From Erythrobacter litoralis HTCC2594 (GTDB lineage: Bacteria > Pseudomonadota > Alphaproteobacteria > Sphingomonadales > Sphingomonadaceae), in assembly GCF_000013005.1 (NCBI RefSeq), contig NC_007722.1, positions 2,981,501 to 3,045,500 of the forward strand: a stretch of 64,000 bases of DNA. The letters run 5' to 3'. Positions 34,957 to 43,978 of this stretch are shown here, piece after piece. Position numbers and translations under genes: made by a program. Below the pieces are notes generated by a model. The model searched no databases. It was given only the letters and a program-made list of their open reading frames with translations, and was not told the DNA's origin. The first letter of the stretch is position 1, and each line of letters begins with the position of its first letter.

Positions 34957-35712
34957 ATGGCTTACGCCAAAGGTCATGAATTGCGCCGCCCCGTAGAGCC
35001 GCTCAGGGCGCTGGGGGCAATGAGGCAGTTGATTGCCGACAAGGAGGATACGGCGCAGGTGTTCCGTATCGTCAAGGCATTGTCGGGCAATTCCTATTAT
35101 CGGAATTTCAATCGCTTCATGAAGTCGAGCGATGGGCGGCGCATCGCTTCCGACCGGGCCGACCTGCTTGAAACCTTGTGCGATCGTAAACGCCTTGCGA
35201 CCTGTGCGCCTGGCACGCTTGGCCGAGCCTACCTCGATTTCGTTTACGGGGAGGGTTTGACGGCGGAAGGTCTGGCGGAAGCCAGCGAGGCCGGAGGTCT
35301 GGAGGATTTCGGCGACCCTGATGTTTCCCTCTATCGTCGGCGCCTTCGCGATTCGCATGACCTGTTTCATGTCGTCACCGGATACGGCAGGGACGCGTTG
35401 GGCGAATTGTGCGTGCTGTCCTTCGGAAACGCGCAATTCTATAATCACGGGATCGCCTTCATCGTGGGCGTCGGCATTCCCAAGATGAAACTGGAAGCTG
35501 CCCAGTTGCCAGTGGCCCGCGCTGCATTTGAAGCGTGGCGCCGGGGCCGGGCTGCAGCCGATCTGACCACCTTCTACTGGGAAGAAAATCTCGATCGTCC
35601 GTTGGAGGATGTCCGCCGCGAGTTGCGACTACGTCCGCCGGAGACCTATCAGAGGGTGCGCGCTCTTTCCGAACAGCTCGAACGCGATTACCAGGCGGTC
35701 AGGCAGGCATGA
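34957..35712 (+). CDS. Coq4-like protein in a catabolic operon
   Basis: The 251-residue protein has the Coq4 metal-binding signature H-D-x2-H-x11-E (H134, D135, H138, E150 in [20 protein letters not shown]) and downstream [15 protein letters not shown]. Coq4 is a ubiquinone biosynthesis protein in eukaryotes; recent work links it to oxidative decarboxylation and hydroxylation of the quinone ring. In this operon it stands between a flavoprotein and a thiolase, with an AGGAGG site upstream and a 4-bp overlap (ATGA) with the thiolase gene. That suggests a metal-dependent catabolic role rather than ubiquinone synthesis, but no substrate is evident. Confidence 0.82.
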   Translation: MAYAKGHELRRPVEPLRALGAMRQLIADKEDTAQVFRIVKALSGNSYYRNFNRFMKSSDGRRIASDRADLLETLCDRKRLATCAPGTLGRAYLDFVYGEGLTAEGLAEASEAGGLEDFGDPDVSLYRRRLRDSHDLFHVVTGYGRDALGELCVLSFGNAQFYNHGIAFIVGVGIPKMKLEAAQLPVARAAFEAWRRGRAAADLTTFYWEENLDRPLEDVRRELRLRPPETYQRVRALSEQLERDYQAVRQA

Positions 35713-36881
35713 GCTTAAGCGACAAATCGGCCATCACCGGAGTGGGCGAAACCGCTTTCGTGAAAGGCACCGAGAAAACCGCGGTCGACATGATGCTGGA
35801 AGCATCGCGCAAAGCCATAGCAGATGCAGGGCTGAAGCCGTCGGATATCGACGGCATGGTTCCTCCGCCGATCTACACCACCTCGGAAGAGATGGCGGCT
35901 AACCTCGGTATCGAAGTTCTGCGCTATGCCTCTACGGTCCACATGGGCGGGGCGAGCCCTACCACGGCACTCCAGAACGCCGCGATGGCAATTGCCAGCG
36001 GCTTATGCGACCATGTGCTGGTGACGCTCGGGTGGAACGGTTATTCCGCCTTGCGGCCCAAGCCTGGCGCACCGCCGACGCGGCCGATGAACATGAACAC
36101 CCTGACGAATACGATCCAGGGCTATTACATTCCGTATGGCGTGTTCCTGCCGGTGCAGATGTATGCCTGGCTCGCCACCCGGCACTCCCGAATTTACGAT
36201 ATCGGCCCGGAAGCGATGGCGGCCGTTGCACTGGCGTGCCGTCGCCATGCGCAGATGAATCCGCAGGCCTTCACTCATGGCCGGGAACTGGATGCCGAAA
36301 CCTACCATTCCGCGCGCTGGATATCCGAACCCTTTCGCCTCTACGATTGCTGTCTGGAGACTGACGGGGCATGCGCAGTCGTGGTTTCGCGAATGGACCG
36401 CGCCAGGGACATGCCGCATGTTCCCGTGAGCATCGCCGGTGCGGCTGAAGGGCATCCTTACCCCGCCGACGATATCCCTTCGCGCCCCGACCCCTTCAAG
36501 ATCGGCCTGAGCTACGCCGCGCCGCGCGCGTTCGAAATGGCGGGGGTCGATCGCGAAGACATGGATTTTCTGCAGATCTACGACTGCTTCACCTACGTGG
36601 TTCTCCTGCAGCTGGAGGCCCTGGGCTATTGCGAACCAGGTGGACAGGCAGAGTTCGTCGCGAATGGCCAGATCGAGCTGGGCGGGCGCTATCCCGTCAA
36701 CACCCATGGCGGCCTGCTGAGCGAGGCCCATGTTTGGGGACTGAACCATGTCGTCGAGGCGGTGCGTCAGTTGCGCCACGATTGTGGGGAGCGGCAGGTC
36801 GAAGGCGCCCAGACCGGCCTGGTGACCGGCTGGGGCGATCTGGGTGACGGCAGTATAGCGATTTTGAGGAGGTTTGCGTGA
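35709..36881 (+). CDS. Thiolase / lipid-transfer-protein-like enzyme (Ltp2 type)
   Basis: The 390-residue protein is of the SCP-x/Ltp thiolase family. Seen are [20 protein letters not shown] at the start, [18 protein letters not shown], the C-terminal [21 protein letters not shown] and the [21 protein letters not shown] block. In steroid side-chain degradation such proteins, with a DUF35 partner, act as retro-aldolases rather than classical thiolases. The partner gene follows directly with a 4-bp overlap (36878-36881), supporting that role. The start at 35709 overlaps coq4 by 4 bp. Thiolysis of a beta-ketoacyl-CoA remains possible. Confidence 0.88.
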   Translation: MSLSDKSAITGVGETAFVKGTEKTAVDMMLEASRKAIADAGLKPSDIDGMVPPPIYTTSEEMAANLGIEVLRYASTVHMGGASPTTALQNAAMAIASGLCDHVLVTLGWNGYSALRPKPGAPPTRPMNMNTLTNTIQGYYIPYGVFLPVQMYAWLATRHSRIYDIGPEAMAAVALACRRHAQMNPQAFTHGRELDAETYHSARWISEPFRLYDCCLETDGACAVVVSRMDRARDMPHVPVSIAGAAEGHPYPADDIPSRPDPFKIGLSYAAPRAFEMAGVDREDMDFLQIYDCFTYVVLLQLEALGYCEPGGQAEFVANGQIELGGRYPVNTHGGLLSEAHVWGLNHVVEAVRQLRHDCGERQVEGAQTGLVTGWGDLGDGSIAILRRFA

Positions 36882-37354
36882 GCGACGAGAAAGATCTGCC
36901 GCCCAAGATGCGCCCCTCGGCGCAGGCCGCACCAGCCAAGCCAAAGCCGCGCCCGCAGGATCCGGTGGAGCAGGAATTCTGGAACCGGTGTCAGGACGGC
37001 AACCTTTACTTCCAGCAGTGCGAAGGATGCGGCAGTTTTCGGCATTTACCGCGCTATATGTGCGCCCGATGCGGTTCTCCTGAATGGTCGTGGGAGCGTA
37101 GCACCGGCAATGGCACGCTGTTTTCCTGGACGGTGACCCATCAGGCACTGCATCCCGCCTTCGCCGGCGAGATTCCCTTCATCGCTGCGGTGGTGGAACT
37201 GGAGGAGGGAGTGCGCATGGCAACCCGGCTGGTCGATTGCGCGCTCGACGAGCTTGAGCTCGATCTGCCGGTCACGCTGGATTTCGAGCCGATCTCCGAA
37301 GATTTTCGCCTGCCAGTATTCCGACCCGTCGCGATCGCGCGCGCAGAAGGATAG
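36878..37354 (+). CDS. DUF35 / OB-fold zinc-ribbon partner of the thiolase
   Basis: The 158-residue protein has a rubredoxin-like zinc ribbon ([20 protein letters not shown], ligands C-x2-C…C-x2-C, about residues 48-66) followed by an OB-fold domain with [23 protein letters not shown]35 proteins of this type form complexes with Ltp2-like or thiolase-like proteins and are needed for their activity. It begins with GTG at 36878, overlapping the thiolase stop by 4 bp. The N-terminal 35 residues are Pro/Lys-rich and probably disordered. Confidence 0.88.
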   Translation: MSDEKDLPPKMRPSAQAAPAKPKPRPQDPVEQEFWNRCQDGNLYFQQCEGCGSFRHLPRYMCARCGSPEWSWERSTGNGTLFSWTVTHQALHPAFAGEIPFIAAVVELEEGVRMATRLVDCALDELELDLPVTLDFEPISEDFRLPVFRPVAIARAEG

Positions 37355-37360
37355 ACCAAG

Positions 37361-38611
37361 ATGGATCTCGACTACGGACCCCAGTATGACGCGTTTCGCG
37401 AGGAAGTGCGCCAGTTCCTGCAAACCCACGGTCACCGCGCACCCGATGGCCAAGGCCGTGCCGCGCGCCCTTCCCCCGAAGCCGTCGAATGGCAAAAGCT
37501 GTTGATCCTGCATGGTTACACGGCGCGTACGATTCCCAAGGAATACGGCGGATACGGAGCCGAGCCGGACATCCTGAAATCGCGGATCATTGCCGAGGAA
37601 TTTTCGCGCGCTGGCATCCCCGCAGGCCTTGCGAACCAGGGCATTTCCATGCTCGTTCCCACGCTGCTGGAACTCGGAACCGAAGCCCAGAAACGGCAAT
37701 GGATCGAGCCGACCCTTAATGGCGAGATAGTCTGGTGTCAGGGATATTCGGAACCTGGAGCGGGATCGGACCTCGCCGCGCTCAAGACCAGCGCCCGCGT
37801 CGAAAATGGCGACTTTGTCATCAACGGACAGAAGATCTGGACCAGCACGGCCAAGCAGGCGGACATGATCTTTTGCCTTGTTCGGACCGAACCGGACGCG
37901 CCCAAGCACGGCGGCATCTCCTACTTGATCTTCTCGATGGACACACCAGGGATCGAGGTCCGACCACTCAAGACCATGACCGGTCATGCCGAGTTCAATG
38001 AAACGTTCTTTACCGACGTGCGGGTTCCCCTGGATCAGATCGTCGGGCAGCGCGGGCAGGGGTGGTACGTGGCCAATGCCACACTGGGCCATGAACGTGG
38101 CATGCTGGGCGACCCCGATGCACTGGAAAACCGGCTCCAGGCGCTGGTCAGGCTGATGCAAAAAGAACGCATCGGCCAAGGTTGCGCAATGGACAACGCC
38201 GTTCTGCGTGACCGGCTGGTTGCATTGCAAGCCGAAGTCGCGGCGATGAAATTCAACGGCATGCGCATCCTGTCGAACAGCCTTAGGGGGGATGCCGGCG
38301 GCATGGCGAAACTTGTCGTGAAGCTGCAGAGCTGTGAGCTCGCCCATCAGATTTCCGCGCTCGCGATCGACGCAATGGGCGAGATGGGCATACTCTATCA
38401 CGGAAGCGAGCGCGAGCGCGAAGACGGTGCCTGGCAGTGGAACTACATGTTCCAGCTTGGTCTGATCATCGGTGGAGGCACCGCCCAGATCCAGAAGAAC
38501 ATCATCGCCGAACGCGGGCTGGAAATGCCGCGCGAACCCAAGTTCGCAACGCCTCCCGCGGCCGAACAGGCGACGGCCGTTGCAAGCGGGCAGAATAAGG
38601 GAGCCGCCTGA
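37361..38611 (+). CDS. Acyl-CoA dehydrogenase, first of the second pair
   Basis: This 416-residue dehydrogenase has the family blocks WCQGYSEPGAGSDLAALKTS, KIWTSTAKQADMIFCLVRTE, FFTDVRVPLDQIVGQRGQGW and the C-terminal LGLIIGGGTAQIQKNIIAER. It is about 40 residues longer than typical because of a C-terminal tail (EMPREPKFATPPAAEQA...). The stop overlaps the next dehydrogenase start by one base (38611), a tight coupling seen for alpha2beta2 acyl-CoA dehydrogenases. It begins 6 bp after the DUF35 gene. Confidence 0.9.
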   Translation: MDLDYGPQYDAFREEVRQFLQTHGHRAPDGQGRAARPSPEAVEWQKLLILHGYTARTIPKEYGGYGAEPDILKSRIIAEEFSRAGIPAGLANQGISMLVPTLLELGTEAQKRQWIEPTLNGEIVWCQGYSEPGAGSDLAALKTSARVENGDFVINGQKIWTSTAKQADMIFCLVRTEPDAPKHGGISYLIFSMDTPGIEVRPLKTMTGHAEFNETFFTDVRVPLDQIVGQRGQGWYVANATLGHERGMLGDPDALENRLQALVRLMQKERIGQGCAMDNAVLRDRLVALQAEVAAMKFNGMRILSNSLRGDAGGMAKLVVKLQSCELAHQISALAIDAMGEMGILYHGSEREREDGAWQWNYMFQLGLIIGGGTAQIQKNIIAERGLEMPREPKFATPPAAEQATAVASGQNKGAA

Positions 38612-39702
38612 TGGATTTCGGACTTTCGCAAGACCAGGAGATGCTCTGCGACGCGATCAGCCGCACTCTTGCTGATACTTGTCCGCTCGATCATGTGCGC
38701 GAATGCGCGGAGGGCTCGGTTCCCTTCAGCGACAACGTGCGTTCGGCGCTGGGCGAAATCGGCATTTGGGGAATGATGGTTCCCGAGCAACATGACGGGC
38801 TCGGGATGACAATGCTCGATGCCGCCGTTGTGGCCGAGCAGCTCGGCTATGCCGTCGCGCCGGTGCCCTTTATCGGTGCTCATGTTCTAGCGCCCCTTGC
38901 GCTGGCACAGGGCGGTAGCGAGGAGTTGAAGGCGCACTGGCTGCCGAGGATAGCGAAGGGCGAAGCGCAAATCGCCGTCGCGATCGCGGAAACGGTCGAG
39001 ATTCGGGACCAGGCAGGCGTGGACTTCGACGGCATAAAGCTCGACGGAACGGCTTTGTTCGCGCTCGATTTCCTGGGAGCCGACGCGTTTCTGGTAGCCG
39101 ATACCGCCGGTCGGATGCACTTTGTACCTGGCGATGCTGCGGGTCTGGAGAAGGTTTCCCTCACGACGATCGACCGCACCCGGAGCGTAGGAGAATTGCG
39201 GTTTTCCGGAGTAACGGGCGAGGCTCTCGCGGACGATGGTGGGGCCACAAGCAGGCGTCTGCGCGACGCTGGCCGGGTGCTTCTGTCGGCCGATAGTCTT
39301 GGTGCAGGCCAGGCTATGATCGAAAAAGCGGTCGACTATGCCGGGCAGCGCGAACAGTTCGGGCGCGTGATCGGCAGCTTTCAGGCGGTCAAGCATTTGT
39401 GCGCGGAAATGGCTGCTCGCCACGAACCATGCCGTTCGCTGGTCTGGTATGCCGCCCATGCGTTCGATGCGACGCCCGACGAGGCTTCGCTGGTGGCATG
39501 CCATGCCAAATCACATACGGGCGAAGTCCACCGTTTTGTCGCCCGAACCTCAACCGAGGTGCATGGGGGGATGGGTTTTACCGATCTCCTAGGTCTGCAT
39601 TTCTGGTTCAAGCGAATCGGTTTCGACCGCCAGGTTCTGGGAGGTCCCGAAGCGGTCCGGGCCGAAGCAGCGGCCTTGCAGGGGTGGACGCAGGTCGCAT
39701 GA
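38611..39702 (+). CDS. Acyl-CoA dehydrogenase, second of the second pair
   Basis: The 363-residue partner shows the N-terminal domain (DFGLSQDQEMLCDAISRTLA), a shortened middle domain, YAGQREQFGRVIGSFQAVKH and the C-terminal VHGGMGFTDLLGLHFWFKRI. Its size and design match the short chain of the first pair at 28829-29899, so the island has two separate heteromeric dehydrogenases, likely for two different acyl-CoA intermediates or two cycles. The middle domain is reduced compared with the partner. Confidence 0.88.
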   Translation: MDFGLSQDQEMLCDAISRTLADTCPLDHVRECAEGSVPFSDNVRSALGEIGIWGMMVPEQHDGLGMTMLDAAVVAEQLGYAVAPVPFIGAHVLAPLALAQGGSEELKAHWLPRIAKGEAQIAVAIAETVEIRDQAGVDFDGIKLDGTALFALDFLGADAFLVADTAGRMHFVPGDAAGLEKVSLTTIDRTRSVGELRFSGVTGEALADDGGATSRRLRDAGRVLLSADSLGAGQAMIEKAVDYAGQREQFGRVIGSFQAVKHLCAEMAARHEPCRSLVWYAAHAFDATPDEASLVACHAKSHTGEVHRFVARTSTEVHGGMGFTDLLGLHFWFKRIGFDRQVLGGPEAVRAEAAALQGWTQVA

Positions 39703-39765
39703 GACGATGAATTAGGCGCACGCTACCGACAAAATCGTGGCCACCAAGGAGAGAGGAATTAATAC

Positions 39766-41376
39766 GTGATCGACTGGAACCTTGGCGACATCCTTGATGC
39801 AATCGAACCTGCGGTCCCGGAAGATGCTCCGGCGCTGATTCACGGCGACCGGATCATTACCTGGCCCGAAATGTCGAAGCGTTCGAACAATCTGGCGCGC
39901 AATCTGCGCGCGCAAGGTGCAGGCGACGGGGCGAAGATAGCCTTCTACATGCGCAACCGTCCCGAATACGGGGAATTGATGGCCGCGTGCTTCAAGGGCC
40001 GTCTCACGCACGTGAACATCAATTATCGTTACCGTCCCGAAGAGGTTTTCTACATCTTCGACGATTCCGATAGCGAGGTAATCGTTTACAGTTCCGAGTT
40101 CCGCGACTGCATTCTTGAACTGAAGGAACGGTTGACCAAGGTTCATACATTTGTAGAAATCGGCGATGCTTCGCAGATCGCTTCCTTCGCGCTTCCTTAC
40201 GAAAAACTTGTAGAAGGTAACGGCGCGCCTCTCGATATCGAGCGTTCTCCCGATGACCTGCTGTTCATATATACAGGCGGTACCACCGGCATGCCCAAGG
40301 GCGTGATGTGGCGACACGATGATATGCGCAAGGCTCAGCTCGACGCGCAAAAGCTGCTGGGTCCGGTTCCCCAGACCATGGAGGAAATGGTGGCCCTGGT
40401 GAAGCAGGGCGAGCTTGCGCGCATCACTTTGCCGGCGTGCCCGCTGATGCATGGAACCGGGTTCATTACTGCTATCGGCACGCTCATGTCGGGCGGGGCC
40501 CTCGTCACGCTGTCCGATCCATCCTTCGACGCGGAAGAATTGTGGGATGCGGTGGACCAGCACAAGGTGCAGAGCATCGCCATTGTCGGTGACGCTTTTG
40601 CCAAACCCATGCTGCAGGCGCTGGACGCCCACCCGAAGCGCTGGGACACGAGCAGCCTGATTTCGATCATTTCGTCCGGCGTCATGTGGAGTAAACAGGT
40701 AAAGGCGGGTTTGTGCAAGCATATCCCTCAGGTCATTCTCATGGACAGTTTCGGCGCTTCGGAAGGGTTGGGCTTCGGCTTGTCCGTGACGACCGCACAG
40801 GGCGGCACCAATACCGCCAAATTCGGGATCGGGGAATTTTGCGACGTATTCGACGAGAACGACCGGAAGGTTGAGGCGGGGAGCGGCGTGCCCGGTTTCA
40901 TTGCCCGCAAGGGCGCAATCCCAACGGGGTACTACAAAGACCCGGAAAAGTCGGCCAAAACCTTCAGGACGATCGACGGCGTGCGTTACTCCATCCCGGG
41001 CGACTGGTGCCAGGTGGAATCGGATGGCAGCCTCACCCTGCTGGGCCGCGGTAGCGTGTGCATCAACACCGCAGGTGAAAAGGTTTATCCTGAAGAAGTG
41101 GAGGAGGTGCTCAAGACACATCCCGCCATCGCCGACGCGCTTGTCGTCGGGGTGCCTGACGAAAAATGGGGCGAAGCGGTGACCGCTGTGGTGCATTTGA
41201 ACCAGGATGCCAAGTTCGAGGAGCAGGCGATCAAGGATCACGTGCGCGAACAATTGGCAGGCTACAAGACGCCCAAGGCGATTTGCACCACGCAAACCCC
41301 GTTGCGCGCGTCCAATGGCAAGGCGGATTACGCGGCTGCCAAGCAAATCGCAAAAGCTGGTGTCGGGGTGTCGTGA
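39766..41376 (+). CDS. Acyl-CoA synthetase (AMP-forming)
   Basis: The 536-residue enzyme is an ANL-superfamily acyl-CoA synthetase that makes acyl-CoA from a carboxylic acid, ATP and CoA. Motifs: A3 P-loop FIYTGGTTGMPKGVMWRHDD, A5 SFGASEGLGF, A7/A8 GDWCQVESDGSLTLLGRGSV and the catalytic Lys in NGKADY near the C-terminus. The MWRHDD context resembles FadD17/FadD19-like synthetases for side-chain acids of isoprenoid or steroid origin, but the substrate cannot be fixed. Start is GTG 39766, after a 63-bp gap with a GGAGAGAGG-type ribosome site. It overlaps the BVMO gene by 4 bp. Confidence 0.92.
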   Translation: MIDWNLGDILDAIEPAVPEDAPALIHGDRIITWPEMSKRSNNLARNLRAQGAGDGAKIAFYMRNRPEYGELMAACFKGRLTHVNINYRYRPEEVFYIFDDSDSEVIVYSSEFRDCILELKERLTKVHTFVEIGDASQIASFALPYEKLVEGNGAPLDIERSPDDLLFIYTGGTTGMPKGVMWRHDDMRKAQLDAQKLLGPVPQTMEEMVALVKQGELARITLPACPLMHGTGFITAIGTLMSGGALVTLSDPSFDAEELWDAVDQHKVQSIAIVGDAFAKPMLQALDAHPKRWDTSSLISIISSGVMWSKQVKAGLCKHIPQVILMDSFGASEGLGFGLSVTTAQGGTNTAKFGIGEFCDVFDENDRKVEAGSGVPGFIARKGAIPTGYYKDPEKSAKTFRTIDGVRYSIPGDWCQVESDGSLTLLGRGSVCINTAGEKVYPEEVEEVLKTHPAIADALVVGVPDEKWGEAVTAVVHLNQDAKFEEQAIKDHVREQLAGYKTPKAICTTQTPLRASNGKADYAAAKQIAKAGVGVS

Positions 41377-43010
41377 AGGAGCACTCCACTTCGGACCACG
41401 ATGCCGTCATCGTCGGGGCCGGGTTCAGCGGAATATACCTGCTTTACAAGCTGCGTCAGGCGGGGTTCGATGTTGTTCTGGTAGATGCGGCGGAGCAGCC
41501 GGGCGGGATCTGGTACTGGAACCGCTATCCAGGCGCGCGGGTCGATTCCCAGGTCCCGCTTTACGAATTCTCGATGCCGGAAATATGGCAAAGCTGGTGC
41601 TGGAGCGAACGGTTCCCAGGCTGGGAGGAACTGCGCGCCTATTTCCTCCACGTCTGCGATACGCTCGACCTCTGGCCAGCAATGCGAATGAAAACGCGGG
41701 TCGAAAGCGCTCAGTTCGACGAAGACACCGACCGCTGGCGATTGGAGCTGGACGATGGCGGGAAGGTGAGCGCGCGTTTCCTTTTGCCGGCCCTTGGTTT
41801 CGCCTCGAAACCCTACATTCCCGATATCCCGGGTCTTAGCGATTTCAAAGGCGACTGGTGCCATACCGCCCGCTGGCCGCAGGAAGGCATCGACCTTTCC
41901 GGCCGCCGGATCGCCCTGATCGGCACTGGCGCCAGCGGCGTGCAGGTGGCACAGGAGGCGGCAAGCTGCGCGGAGCAGCTGACGCTTTTTCAGCGAACCC
42001 CGATCCTCGCACTTCCCATGCGGCAGGAAAAACTGGACGCAGATCGTCAGCTTCGCGAAAAATCCGATTATCCCGCTGCCTTCCAGAAAAGGCTAACGAC
42101 CAGTGGCGGTTTCGAATGCCAATCGCTGGACGTCTCGGCCCTGGCTGTGACCGAGGAAGAGCGGACTGCGCATTTCGAGGATTTGTGGCAGCGAGGAGGG
42201 TTGCGCTTCTGGTATCATAATTTCGCTGACATGCTGACGAACGAGGACGCCAATCGCCACGCCTATGATTTCTGGCGTGACAAGGTGCGCGAGCGGATCT
42301 GCGATCCCATAATTGCCGAGAAACTTGCCCCCGATGAGCCGCCACATCCATTCGGGACCAAGCGGCCATCGCTCGAACAGAATTATTACGAAATCTTCGC
42401 ACAAGACAATGTGACGCTGGTCGATCTGAACGACACCGCGATCACTCGCGTCACCGAGGCCGGGATAGAAACAGCCACAGGCACGATCTCGTGCGATCTC
42501 ATTGTCTTCGCGACCGGCTTCGATGCTGGTCGTGGCGGGCTCATCGACATGAACATCACCGGCCGCGGCGGGCTGGCGCTGGCAGAAGCATGGAAGAGCG
42601 AGATCAAAGCCTATCTGGGCATGGCCGTCGCCCAATTTCCGAACATGCTGTTCGCATACGGCCCGCTCAGCCCTTCAGGCTTTTCCAACGGTCCGACAAG
42701 CGCCGAAATCCAGGGTGACTGGATCTGCGATTTCCTGATCTGGCTGCGCGATAACGGGATCGGCCTTTTCGAAGCCGATGCGCAGGCTGAGCGAAGCTGG
42801 ACCGACATGGTCGCGCAGACAGGGGCGATGACCCTCTTCCCCAAGGCTGAATCGTGGTACATGGGCGCGAATATTCCCGGCAAGCCCCGCCAGCTCATCA
42901 ATTTTCCCAGTGTATTCGGTTACGCCGAACTGTGCCACGATGTCGCACGGGACGATTATCGTGGTTTCGTCAAGAACACACTATCCGGTATGGAGACTGC
43001 CCCGAAATGA
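41373..43010 (+). CDS. Type I Baeyer-Villiger monooxygenase
   Basis: The 545-residue protein inserts oxygen beside a ketone using FAD and NADPH to give an ester or lactone. It has two Rossmann motifs, GAGFSG (residues 15-20) and GTGASG (about 187-192), and between them the fingerprint F-x-G-x3-H-x3-W-P (FKGDWCHTARWP, residues 158-169). The PGGIWYWNRYPGARVDSQVP block is typical of cyclohexanone- and phenylacetone-type members. I begin with GTG 41373, which overlaps the synthetase stop by 4 bp; a longer frame back to 41166 lies within that gene. It overlaps the hydrolase by 4 bp. Confidence 0.93.
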   Translation: MKEHSTSDHDAVIVGAGFSGIYLLYKLRQAGFDVVLVDAAEQPGGIWYWNRYPGARVDSQVPLYEFSMPEIWQSWCWSERFPGWEELRAYFLHVCDTLDLWPAMRMKTRVESAQFDEDTDRWRLELDDGGKVSARFLLPALGFASKPYIPDIPGLSDFKGDWCHTARWPQEGIDLSGRRIALIGTGASGVQVAQEAASCAEQLTLFQRTPILALPMRQEKLDADRQLREKSDYPAAFQKRLTTSGGFECQSLDVSALAVTEEERTAHFEDLWQRGGLRFWYHNFADMLTNEDANRHAYDFWRDKVRERICDPIIAEKLAPDEPPHPFGTKRPSLEQNYYEIFAQDNVTLVDLNDTAITRVTEAGIETATGTISCDLIVFATGFDAGRGGLIDMNITGRGGLALAEAWKSEIKAYLGMAVAQFPNMLFAYGPLSPSGFSNGPTSAEIQGDWICDFLIWLRDNGIGLFEADAQAERSWTDMVAQTGAMTLFPKAESWYMGANIPGKPRQLINFPSVFGYAELCHDVARDDYRGFVKNTLSGMETAPK

Positions 43011-43978
43011 ATGAAATGACTGCAATCCACGACGGTTCAACAGATATCGATCCGATATGGGCCGGCGATGGGGCGAATATTCCCGAATGGTTCACCTGGG
43101 CGCTGAGCGTGCCCCGTGAGGAAGGCTTCGTAGAGGTTGGTGGCGCGCGGGTGCATTATCTTCGCTGGGGCAGGCGTGACCGGCCCAAATTGCTCATGAC
43201 TCACGGTTTTCTCGCCCATGCCCGCTGCTTTGCCTTCATCGCACCGTACCTTGCCGAAGATTACGACGTTGTGGCGTTCGACCTGGCCGGTATGGGCGAT
43301 AGCGAGATGCGCGGCTTGGCCGATGTAGCTGCGCGGGGAAAGGAATTTGTCGAGATCAGCGAAGCGCTCGATCTGTTTGCAGATGGAAGCAAACCGACGA
43401 TCATCGCCCACAGCTTCGGCTCGGGTGCAGCGCTGACCGCCGTTTCCCAATCGCCGGATGCTTTTGCAGGCGTTATTGTCTGCGATCTCATGGTGATGCG
43501 GCCCGAAAAGCTGGAGAAATACTGGACCATGGGCAGATCGAGCCCTGGGTCGGGTAATCCTGACAAACCGGTCCGGCGCTATCCCAGCTACGAAGCGGCT
43601 CGCGAGAGGTATATCCTGTCGCCGCCGCAGCCAGTTGGTGAGCCGTTCTTGATGGATTACATGGCCTATCACTCTCTCCGCCGCGATGGCGAGGAGTGGA
43701 CATGGAAGTTTTCTCCCGAAGTGTTCCGGCGCAGCAACAAGCCCGACGAATGGCTGACAGTAGGCCAGAGGCTGGTCGATGCGCCCGGGCGCAAAGCGAT
43801 TGTGTACGGCGAGAAAAGTCAGCTCTTTGATCGCGATTCCGCCCACTATATCCGGGAACTGGGAGGGGGAAAGATACCAATTGTTGCAGTGCCCGATGCA
43901 CGCCATCATCTCATGCTGGATCAGCCGCTCGCGTTCGTCGCTGCGCTTCGGGCGGTACTGGCCTTTTGGAGCCTCTGA
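43007..43978 (+). CDS. Alpha/beta hydrolase, probable ester/lactone hydrolase of the BVMO step
   Basis: The 323-residue protein shows the alpha/beta hydrolase order: LMTHGFLAHARCFAFIAPYL, DLAGMGDSEMRG, nucleophile Ser136 in A-H-S-F-G-S-G and a His near residue 303 in PDARHHLMLDQPLAF. Coupling to the BVMO (4-bp overlap) makes it the likely enzyme opening the ester or lactone that the BVMO forms; this is a common genetic pairing. It is the last gene of the plus-strand operon. A role on another ester cannot be excluded. Confidence 0.87.
   Translation: MNEMTAIHDGSTDIDPIWAGDGANIPEWFTWALSVPREEGFVEVGGARVHYLRWGRRDRPKLLMTHGFLAHARCFAFIAPYLAEDYDVVAFDLAGMGDSEMRGLADVAARGKEFVEISEALDLFADGSKPTIIAHSFGSGAALTAVSQSPDAFAGVIVCDLMVMRPEKLEKYWTMGRSSPGSGNPDKPVRRYPSYEAARERYILSPPQPVGEPFLMDYMAYHSLRRDGEEWTWKFSPEVFRRSNKPDEWLTVGQRLVDAPGRKAIVYGEKSQLFDRDSAHYIRELGGGKIPIVAVPDARHHLMLDQPLAFVAALRAVLAFWSL

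Noticed and set aside
33751..35448. A 565-codon minus-strand frame across the flavoprotein and coq4-like genes
   Set aside because: It covers two genes with clear motifs on the plus strand and shows no domain of its own.
39712..41346. A 544-codon minus-strand frame opposite the acyl-CoA synthetase
   Set aside because: The plus strand has all the adenylation motifs; the minus frame has none.
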